Positions 57,735 to 64,000 of a stretch of 64,000 bases of DNA are shown piece by piece. Position numbers and translations under genes: made by a program. The notes beneath the pieces were generated by a model, which worked only from the letters and a program-made list of their open reading frames with translations, was not told the origin of the DNA and searched no databases. The stretch is from NCBI GenBank assembly GCA_021737145.1, contig JAIPEN010000006.1, positions 240,829-304,828 on the forward strand, written 5' to 3'. Positions within the stretch are counted from its first letter, which is position 1; the number at the start of each line of letters is the position of its first letter. Origin of the DNA: Desulfarculaceae bacterium (GTDB taxonomy: Bacteria > Desulfobacterota > Desulfarculia > Desulfarculales > Desulfarculaceae).

Positions 57735-57766
57735 AAAAAGGGCCCGGCCCGCGCGGTCCGGGCCCT
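57735..57766 (-). terminator. Intrinsic terminator of the Liv-ThDP operon
   Basis: On the minus strand, AGGGCCCGG/CCGGGCCCT arms (57758-57766 and 57739-57747) with a 10-base loop are followed by five T, 32 bases after the ThDP-enzyme stop. This is a standard rho-independent terminator. Confidence 0.8.
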
Positions 57767-57797
57767 GGTTTGCCGCCCGCGTGGGGCGGGGCTTATC

Positions 57798-59531
57798 TCA
57801 GTAGGTCCACTTGCCTTCAAACATGGTGATGGGCGGATGGGCCGCCGGGTCGGTGAGGATGTCCAATAGGGTCAGGCCCGGCTCGGACATGGCCTGGTCC
57901 AGGGCCCCGGGCAGCTCGGCCGGGTCGGTGATGCGCACTCCCTGGCAGCCGCAGGCGCGGGCCACGGCGGCGTGGTCCACCGGCCCCATGTCGATGGCGT
58001 CGCTGTGGTCGCCGAACTTCACGTTCTCCGCGTGCACCTGGTAGCCCAGCACCGAGTTGTTGAGCACCATCAGGGTCAGGTCCAGGCCCATGCGCCGGGC
58101 CGGCTCCATCTCGGCCCAGCAATGGCCGAAGCCCCCGTCGCCCACCAGGCACACCACCGGCGAGGAGGGCTGGGCCAGCTTGGCCCCCATGGCCATGGGC
58201 AGGCCCCAACCCAGCCCGGCCAGGCCGCGCGGGGTGATGAAACGCATGCCGGGCGCCAGGCTGGTGAGGTAGTTGGCGATCCAGATGGAGGAGTAGCTGG
58301 CATCGGCCACCACGATGGTTTCCGGGGTCAGGCGCTGGTTGAGCTCACCCATGACCCGCTCGGGCCGGACGGGCTGCTGCTCCGAGGCTAGACGCGGGGC
58401 CGCCTCCTCGGCGTGGCGGGTCTTGCCCTCGGCGATGCGTTCCTCCAGGCCGGGCCGCGCCTGTTGGCGGGCGCTCAGGTCCTTGCCGGCCATGATGGCG
58501 GCCAGCTGGCCCAGCACCAGCTTGGCGTCGCCCAACAGGGGCAGGGCCTCGTAGTTGCGCCCGATCTCCATGGGGTCCGCGTCCAGATGGATGTAGCGGG
58601 CGCCGGTGGGGTAGAGCGACCAGGAGTCGGTGCCGTTCTGGTTGGTGCGGTTGCCGATGAGCATGATCACGTCGGCCTCGGTCACCAGCTCCCGCTGGAA
58701 CTTGCCCATGCCGCCGCTGCCCATGAAGTATCCCACCACTCCCACGCTGAGCGGATGGCGCTCGTCCACCGTGCCCTTGCCCATGACCGTGGTGGCCACG
58801 GGAAGGCTCGCCGCCTCTTGCAGGGCGGCCAGCTCCTGGCTGCCGCCGGAGAGGTGCACTCCGCCGCCCGCGATGATCAAGGGGCGCTGCGCCGTGGCCA
58901 GCATCTCCGCCGCTTGTTCCAGCAGAGCGGGCTCGGGCATGGTGCGCTCCAGGGGAAAGCCGCCCAGGTTTTGGCTGCGGGGCGCGGGACCGCTCTGGCT
59001 GGGGGCCAGCAGCAGGTCAGCCGGCAGGAGCAGGGCCACCGGGCCGGGGCGTCCGCTGGTGGCCGCGCGGAAGGCCATGTCCAGATAGTCGTCCGCCCGC
59101 GAGGCCTGGTCCAGGCGGCGCACCCACTTGGTGCAGGCCCCGAACAGAGCCATGTGGTCATACTCCTGGAAGGCGTTCTTGTCGGTCTGGGCAAGGGCCA
59201 CCTCCTGCACCAGGGCCACCACCGGCACCGAGGCCTTGAGGGCCTCGGCCAGGGGCGGCACCAGCAGGGTGGCCGCCGGGCCGTTCTGGGCGGTGACCAC
59301 CGCGGCGCGGTGGGAAACGCGGGCAAAGGCGTCGGCCATGGCTCCGCCGGCGTTTTCGGTGCGGTACCACATCTGGCGGATGTTGTGGCGCTTAGCGGCC
59401 AGGTGCAGTCCGCTGGGCAGGCTCTGGCCGAACATCTGGGTTACGCCGTGGCGCACCAGGCCCTGGGCCAGGGCGTCGGCCACGGTTCCGGCGAAATCCA
59501 ACACCTGGGCTTGCTGTTGATCTTGGTTCAT
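57798..59531 (-). CDS. Thiamine diphosphate-binding enzyme (acetolactate synthase/benzoylformate decarboxylase-like)
   Basis: A 577-residue ThDP enzyme with three domains. The N-terminal PYR domain has the cofactor-activating glutamate in YRTENAGGAMADAFAR (Glu59); the central domain has LIIAGGGVHLSGGSQELAAL; the C-terminal PP domain has the Mg-ThDP motif GDGGFGHCWAEMEPARRMGLDLTLMVLNNS. The likely reactions are decarboxylation or carboligation of a 2-keto acid; the specific substrate is unknown. It is the last gene of the leftward operon, 24 bases after the amidohydrolase gene, so it may process the product of that enzyme. Confidence 0.88.
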   Translation of the reverse strand: MNQDQQQAQVLDFAGTVADALAQGLVRHGVTQMFGQSLPSGLHLAAKRHNIRQMWYRTENAGGAMADAFARVSHRAAVVTAQNGPAATLLVPPLAEALKASVPVVALVQEVALAQTDKNAFQEYDHMALFGACTKWVRRLDQASRADDYLDMAFRAATSGRPGPVALLLPADLLLAPSQSGPAPRSQNLGGFPLERTMPEPALLEQAAEMLATAQRPLIIAGGGVHLSGGSQELAALQEAASLPVATTVMGKGTVDERHPLSVGVVGYFMGSGGMGKFQRELVTEADVIMLIGNRTNQNGTDSWSLYPTGARYIHLDADPMEIGRNYEALPLLGDAKLVLGQLAAIMAGKDLSARQQARPGLEERIAEGKTRHAEEAAPRLASEQQPVRPERVMGELNQRLTPETIVVADASYSSIWIANYLTSLAPGMRFITPRGLAGLGWGLPMAMGAKLAQPSSPVVCLVGDGGFGHCWAEMEPARRMGLDLTLMVLNNSVLGYQVHAENVKFGDHSDAIDMGPVDHAAVARACGCQGVRITDPAELPGALDQAMSEPGLTLLDILTDPAAHPPITMFEGKWTY

Positions 59532-59555
59532 GGGGTCACCTTTGGATTGTGTGTT

Positions 59556-60500
59556 CTACTTGGCTTGAATGGGGCCCAGGATGCGTTGGGCATTTCCCTG
59601 CATCACGGCCTCTATCTCTTGGGGAGTGAACTCGATGCCCTTGGGAGCCTTTTCCGGCAGGCTCTTGAACAGATTCACCCACCACTGGTTGTCCATGTCG
59701 TAAAGGTTGAAGGCCGGTCCGTCCGAGGCGAACAACAGGTTGTTCGTTCCGGCTATGGAGAGAATATCCCGCAGGTAGCGGCAGAACAGGCCGTAGTCGC
59801 GCATGGCCAGGGGCTGCCAGCCGGAGATGTCGGCCACCAGGTTGGTTTTCTTGCCGATCAGAAAGGCCAGCTGCTGCCACCAGCCAAAGGCGGCGTGGGC
59901 CGCGATCACGGTGAGCTCCGGGAAATCCAGGGTCACGTCGTCCAGGTGGATGGGGTCGGTGTACTTGTTGCGGAAGGGCGGGATGGCCGCGCCGGTGTGG
60001 CAGAGCACCGGCACCCCCAGCTCCACCGCCTTTTCGTAGTAGGGGTAGACCATGCGCTCGTTGGGATAGAAGCCCGCCGCCGGGTCCAGCTTGAGGCCGC
60101 GCATGCCCCACTGGGTCACCGCCTTGTCAAACAGCTCCACTCCGTTTTCCCGCCTTGGGTCCACTCCGAAGAAGGAGCCCAGGCGGCCCTGGTGACGCTG
60201 GGTGATCTCGGCGAAGCAGCGGTTTTTCTCTTCCACGCTCACCGGGCACTCGCCCAGCTCCAGCCCCAGGTCCAGGGGCATGAGCATGGTGTAGGCGATG
60301 CCCGCCCGGTCCATCTGCTCCACCAGCCGGTCGCCCTGGGGATCTGCCATGACCTCGAACATCTTGGCCGCGATTGCCTTGGGGTCGGCTTCCTGGCCCG
60401 CCTGACGGCGCAGGTTGGCCGCCCGCTCCACCAGGCCGTTCCAGAACTGCTCGGGCAGCCATTCTCGGTTGAACAGGTGATGATGAAAATCGATGACCAC
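59556..60500 (-). CDS. Metal-dependent amidohydrolase (amidohydrolase-2/ACMSD-like TIM barrel)
   Basis: A 314-residue enzyme. The N-terminal metal motif DFHHHLF (HxH at residues 6 and 8), VLCHTGAAIPP, LTVIAAHAAFGWW and LLFASDGPAFNLYD provide the ordered His/His/His/Asp ligands of the amidohydrolase-2 family. This group hydrolyses or decarboxylates ring carboxylates and lactones. The start is GTG at 60500, supported by AAGGAGCAAGAC; the open frame to 60620 overlaps livF and is a shadow. Its position between livF and the ThDP enzyme suggests joint catabolism of the transported compound. Confidence 0.87.
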   Translation of the reverse strand: MVIDFHHHLFNREWLPEQFWNGLVERAANLRRQAGQEADPKAIAAKMFEVMADPQGDRLVEQMDRAGIAYTMLMPLDLGLELGECPVSVEEKNRCFAEITQRHQGRLGSFFGVDPRRENGVELFDKAVTQWGMRGLKLDPAAGFYPNERMVYPYYEKAVELGVPVLCHTGAAIPPFRNKYTDPIHLDDVTLDFPELTVIAAHAAFGWWQQLAFLIGKKTNLVADISGWQPLAMRDYGLFCRYLRDILSIAGTNNLLFASDGPAFNLYDMDNQWWVNLFKSLPEKAPKGIEFTPQEIEAVMQGNAQRILGPIQAK

Positions 60501-60522
60501 GTCTTGCTCCTTGGCTGAAAGG

Positions 60523-61239
60523 CTAAAGGCCCAGATAGGCCTCGCGCACCTTGTCGCTGGCCAGCACCTCCTGGGCCTGGCCGGAGAGCACGATCTCGCC
60601 GTTCTCCAGCACATAGCCATAGGAGGATATCTTCAGCGAGGCGGTTACGTCCTGCTCCACCAATAGGACCGTGGTGCCCAGCTCCTTGATCAGAGCGATG
60701 GACCTGAAGATCTCCTGCACCACGATGGGAGCCAGGCCGATGGAGGGCTCGTCGAGCATGAGCAGCTCGGGGGAGGACATGAGCCCGCGCCCGATGGCCA
60801 GCATGCGCTGTTCGCCCCCGCTGAGGGTGTTGGCGATCTGCTTGGAGCGTTTGCCCAGTATGGGGAACATCTCCATCACCTTGTCCAGGTTCTCCTGGCG
60901 CTGGTCCTTGGAGCGCTGGGTCATGGAGCCCATCTCCAGGTTTTCCCGTACGGTCATGTAGGGGAACAGGCGGCGGTTTTCGGGAACCTGCACCAGGCCC
61001 AGGCCCACCCGCCGGTGGGCGGGCATGCCCTGGATGGGCTGGCCGTTGAAGCTGATGCTCCCTGCCGCCGCGCCCGCCAGACCGGATAGGGTGTTGATCA
61101 GGGTGGTCTTGCCCGAACCGTTGGAGCCCACCAAAGACACGATTTTGCCCGGTTCGATGCTCAGCGAAACCTCGCGCAGGGCCACCAGGTCGCCGTACTT
61201 GACCGAGAGTTTGTTGACTTCAAGCAAGCTCAAAATCAT
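60523..61239 (-). CDS. livF: Branched-chain-type ABC transporter ATP-binding protein LivF
   Basis: A 238-residue ATPase of the LivF group: Walker A GSNGSGKTTLINTLSG, GLVQVPENRRLFPYMTVRENLEMG, signature LSGGEQRMLAIGRGLMSSPELLMLDEPSIGLAPIVVQEIF. It overlaps the LivM-LivG gene by 20 bases. The family imports amino acids, urea, short-chain amides and aromatic acids. The downstream gene is an amidohydrolase, so the ligand may be an aromatic or amide compound. Confidence 0.92.
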   Translation of the reverse strand: MILSLLEVNKLSVKYGDLVALREVSLSIEPGKIVSLVGSNGSGKTTLINTLSGLAGAAAGSISFNGQPIQGMPAHRRVGLGLVQVPENRRLFPYMTVRENLEMGSMTQRSKDQRQENLDKVMEMFPILGKRSKQIANTLSGGEQRMLAIGRGLMSSPELLMLDEPSIGLAPIVVQEIFRSIALIKELGTTVLLVEQDVTASLKISSYGYVLENGEIVLSGQAQEVLASDKVREAYLGL

Positions 61240-63022
61240 CCCCCAGGTATGCCTTGATTACTCGTTGATCCTCGATGACCGCGCGGGGCTCGCCCTCCAC
61301 CACCTTTTCGCCCTGGGCGATGACCATGATGCGCTCGGACAGGGACATGATGGCCCGCATGACGTGCTCCACCACGATCACGGTGATGCCGTAGTCGCGT
61401 ATCTTGCGGATCAGGTCGATGGCTTCGTCGATCTCCGAGTGGTTGAGCCCGGCCATCACCTCGTCCAGCAGGATTACTTTGGGTTTGGTGGCCAGGGCGC
61501 GGGCCATCTCCAGGCGCTTCATGTTGGCCAGGGTGAGGGAGTTGGCCGGCTGGTCCTTTTTGTCCAGCAGGCCCACCAGGGCCAGCACCTCCAGGGCGAT
61601 CTCCCGGGTGGTGGCCGACAGGGTGTGGTGGCAGAAGCCGCCCACCATCACGTTGTCCAGCACCGACATGTTGCCAAAGGGCTTGACCAACTGGTAGGTG
61701 CGCCCCATGCCCAGGCGGCAGACCTGGTGGATGCGTCTGAGGCCGGTGATGTCTTGGCCGTCGAACTCCACCCGGCCGCTGGAGGGGCGGTAGACTCCGC
61801 AGATCACGTTGAACAGGGTGGTCTTGCCCGCCCCGTTGGGCCCGATGATGCCCAGGATCTCGCCGGGCTGCACCGAGAAGCTGATGTTGCTGAGCACCTG
61901 TAGCCCGCCGAAGTCCTTGTTCACCGCGTGGGCCGCGATGATGGGACGGCCGCCGTCCACCGCGGCCGCGGCCCGGTCCTCGAAGTGCAGCTTGGGCACC
62001 TCCTCGGCCGGGGGGTGCGCCGCGGCCCCGAACTTGGGCAGCAGCTCCAGCAGGGCCAGGTACTTGTTCTCGATCAGGGCCTTGATGCCGTGGGGCATGA
62101 ACATCACCACCAGGATGAGGATGCAGCCGTAGATCACGTAGTGCAGGCCCTGGATGCCGCCGCCCACCCAGGCCCGCAGAAACTCGCCCAGGGGGATGAG
62201 GATGGTGGCTCCGATAATGGGCCCCACCGCGGTGCCCAGCCCGCCCACCATGGACATCAGGGCCAGCTCCACCGAGGTGTTGACCGAGAAGTCGGAGTGG
62301 GGCTCCAGGAACAGGACGTACTGGCTGACGATCACCGCGCCCAGGGCGGTGAGCACCCCGCTGAGCACAAAGGCCATGATCTTGGCCCGCGAGGTGTTCA
62401 CCCCCAGCGACTCGGCGGCCTGGTCCTCGTCGCGCAGGGCGGTGAGCTGATAGCCCAGCTTGGAGCGCTCCAGGACCAGGGATACCACCAGCACCAGCAC
62501 CATGTAGGCGAATGCCAGGACGGCGTAGTGATTCTTGGACTCGAAGATAAGGTTGTACCAGGCCGGCTCGTAGGGGATGGACAGGCCCTCGGAGCCCTCG
62601 GTGAGGCCCCGGAAGTACACGGCCAAAAGCTGCAACACCTCGGCGATGGCCAGGGTGGCCAGGGTGAAGAAGGGGCCCTTGAGGCGCAGGCAGGGGTAGC
62701 CGATGATAAACGCCAGCACCACCGCCACGCCCATGGAGGCCCATATGCCCAGCACCGGGGGCACCCCCAGCTTGGTGAACAGCACCGCCGAGGTGTAGGC
62801 GCCCACGCCGTAGAAGGCGGCGTGGCCCAGGGATATCTGGCCCGCGTAGCCGCCGATGATGTTCCAGGACCCGGAGAGGCCCGCGAACATGAAGATCATG
62901 AACAACAGGTTGAGGTAAAACTCGTTGGGCACCAGCGCCGCCGCGGCCAGCACCATGATCAGCAGCAGGGTGGGCAGGTACACACCCGGCGAACCGAGGT
63001 TCTTGAAGTATGAGCTCAGCAT
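61220..63022 (-). CDS. LivM-LivG fusion: ABC permease plus ATP-binding domain
   Basis: A 600-residue fused protein. Residues 1 to about 325 are a LivM permease (GLSGSWNIIGGYAGQISLGHAAFYGVGAYTSAVL; LRLKGPFFTLATLAIAEV). A linker of about 30 residues (KFGAAAHPPAEEVPKLHFED) leads to a LivG ATPase with Walker A GPNGAGKTTLFNVICG, GMGRTYQLVKPFGNMSVLDNVMVG, Walker B KVILLDEVMAGLN and H-loop VEHVMRAIMSLSERI. The ATPase signature is LTLANMKRLEMARAL instead of LSGGQ. It starts one base inside the livH stop (TAATG). Such fusions occur in some anaerobes. Confidence 0.92.
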   Translation of the reverse strand: MLSSYFKNLGSPGVYLPTLLLIMVLAAAALVPNEFYLNLLFMIFMFAGLSGSWNIIGGYAGQISLGHAAFYGVGAYTSAVLFTKLGVPPVLGIWASMGVAVVLAFIIGYPCLRLKGPFFTLATLAIAEVLQLLAVYFRGLTEGSEGLSIPYEPAWYNLIFESKNHYAVLAFAYMVLVLVVSLVLERSKLGYQLTALRDEDQAAESLGVNTSRAKIMAFVLSGVLTALGAVIVSQYVLFLEPHSDFSVNTSVELALMSMVGGLGTAVGPIIGATILIPLGEFLRAWVGGGIQGLHYVIYGCILILVVMFMPHGIKALIENKYLALLELLPKFGAAAHPPAEEVPKLHFEDRAAAAVDGGRPIIAAHAVNKDFGGLQVLSNISFSVQPGEILGIIGPNGAGKTTLFNVICGVYRPSSGRVEFDGQDITGLRRIHQVCRLGMGRTYQLVKPFGNMSVLDNVMVGGFCHHTLSATTREIALEVLALVGLLDKKDQPANSLTLANMKRLEMARALATKPKVILLDEVMAGLNHSEIDEAIDLIRKIRDYGITVIVVEHVMRAIMSLSERIMVIAQGEKVVEGEPRAVIEDQRVIKAYLGDDFELA

Positions 63023-63903
63023 TATTTAAGACCCATTTCCTCGGAGCCGATCATGCCCATGAGGCCCGACGGCCTGAATAGCAAGACCAGCAGGAAGACC
63101 ACGAAGTAGACCATCTCCTTGAGGGCAGGGTCTATGTAATAGCCGCTCAGGGAGTCGATGATGCCGATGATCAGGCCGCCCAGCAGGGCTCCGACCATGT
63201 TGCCCAGCCCGCCCAGCACCACCACCACGAAGGCGGTGAGCACGAAGTAGGCCCCCACCGAGGGGAAGACGTAGTACAGGGGCATGATCAAGCCACCGGC
63301 CAGGCCCACCATGGCGCTGCCCAGGCCGAAGGTGATCATGTAGATCTTGTTGGGGTTGATGCCCATGAGCCGTGCCGCGTCCCGGTCCTGGGCGATGGCC
63401 CGGATCTGCTTGCCCAGGTCGGTCTTGCCCAAGAACAGCCAGGTCAGCCAGGCCACCGCGATGGAGGACAGGAACACCAGCAGGCGCGACAGGGAGATGT
63501 TCAGGTCGCCGGCGTGCACCACCTGCTTGGCAAAGGCCATGTCGATGGAGCGGTAGTCGCCGGAAAAGAACACCAGGGCCAGGTTGATGAGCACCACCGA
63601 CAGGCCCACCGTGGCGAAGATCTGCATGTAGGAAGGCGCGTTGCGGATGGGGCGGATGATCACCTGGTCCACCAGCATGCCCACCAGGAACATGGCCGGG
63701 ATCACGATGATCAGGCTGAGGTAGGGATTGAGCCCCAGTATTGAGTAGCAGAAGTACGAGGCGTACATGGCGATCATCAAGATTTCGCCGTGGGCGAAGT
63801 TGATCACCCGGACCACCCCGAAGATCAGGGTTAGGCCCAGGCTGATGAGCGCGTACACTCCTCCCAGAAACAGCCCGTTGATTAAAACTTGCAATAAAAC
63901 CAT
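63022..63903 (-). CDS. livH: Branched-chain-type ABC transporter permease LivH
   Basis: A 293-residue permease with eight or so helices and the LivH marks NGLFLGGVYALISLGLTLIFGVVRVINFAHGEILMIAMY and IRAIAQDRDAARLMGINPNKIYMITFGLGSAMVGLAGGL. It partners the LivM half of the fusion protein. It is the first visible gene of the operon; 97 bases remain upstream to the window edge, without another start, so a LivK binding-protein gene, if present, lies beyond 64000. Confidence 0.93.
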   Translation of the reverse strand: MVLLQVLINGLFLGGVYALISLGLTLIFGVVRVINFAHGEILMIAMYASYFCYSILGLNPYLSLIIVIPAMFLVGMLVDQVIIRPIRNAPSYMQIFATVGLSVVLINLALVFFSGDYRSIDMAFAKQVVHAGDLNISLSRLLVFLSSIAVAWLTWLFLGKTDLGKQIRAIAQDRDAARLMGINPNKIYMITFGLGSAMVGLAGGLIMPLYYVFPSVGAYFVLTAFVVVVLGGLGNMVGALLGGLIIGIIDSLSGYYIDPALKEMVYFVVFLLVLLFRPSGLMGMIGSEEMGLK

Positions 63904-64000
63904 GGTTGGGCACTCCCGCTGTCCGCGCCTCCCCAGTCGCGCGGTAGGTGGCCGGCCGGGCCCGGGAGGAGAACGGTTCTGTCGGGCCCTGCCGGCCGGT

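Noticed and set aside
58413..60518. Plus-strand frame of 701 codons opposite the ThDP and amidohydrolase genes
   Set aside because: No recognisable domain; spans two real minus-strand genes with clear catalytic motifs.

Overview
The window reads as a chromosomal segment of a GC-rich, strictly anaerobic, metabolically versatile bacterium, most plausibly a sulfate-reducing or syntrophic member of the Desulfobacterota (Desulfarculus-like; inferred from gene content only). The pointers are a bifurcation-type HdrA/MvhD/flavin-oxidoreductase operon, an AprA/AprB-like flavoprotein-ferredoxin pair, a corrinoid methyl-transfer operon, DMSO-reductase genes, and many solute transporters of different classes. 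No rRNA, tRNA, CRISPR array or phage module was seen.

Layout. (1) 1-3714: DmsABC respiratory molybdoenzyme, cut by the window start, followed directly by an IS3-family left-end remnant (about 3715-4028). (2) 4045-11705, minus strand: a compact catabolic operon with an IclR regulator, TctCBA carboxylate transporter, AprA-like flavoprotein with dicluster ferredoxin, a GabT-like aminotransferase and a TIGR04076 protein. (3) 12196-18582, minus: tandem HdrA, MvhD, two iron-sulfur proteins and a PyrK-like FAD/NAD subunit, without HdrB or HdrC. (4) 18583-19505: non-coding, with a tiny glycerol-kinase C-terminal relic. (5) 19506-28218, minus: an unusual cluster of GMC oxidoreductase and small partner, GT2 glycosyltransferase, HAD phosphatase, DegT aminotransferase, a double-length sugar porter and a radical SAM enzyme; it may make or remodel an amino-sugar-type molecule.

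(6) 28645-43093: a complete corrinoid methyl-transfer system (UroD-like methyltransferase, pterin methyltransferase, corrinoid protein, ferredoxin-ASKHA activator) reads left. Divergent from it a NitT/TauT-type ABC transporter with two permeases and two ATPases, a small membrane protein, a DUF1638 protein and a TSUP permease read right. Facing the end of that transporter operon is a membrane-anchored PAS/sigma-54 activator. The 561-bp divergent spacer carries sigma-54 (-24/-12)-like promoters on both strands, roughly equidistant from a central inverted repeat, so the whole block looks like one sigma-54 regulon.

(7) 43835-47774: orphan TRAP binding protein, XRE-cupin regulator and acetoacetyl-CoA synthetase. 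(8) 48146-55970: a tightly overlapping operon of TonB-dependent receptor, Dpp/Nik-type ABC importer and an embedded SAM methyltransferase, preceded by a leader with a terminator hairpin directly before the ribosome-binding site. (9) 56023-63903: flavin reductase, glycerophosphodiesterase, then on the minus strand a branched-chain-type ABC transporter (LivH, a LivM-LivG fusion, LivF) with a metal-dependent amidohydrolase and a ThDP enzyme.

Two stretches, the Dms/IS region and the radical SAM gene, look visibly less GC-rich than their surroundings. All family calls are from reading the translated sequence; no database search was run.
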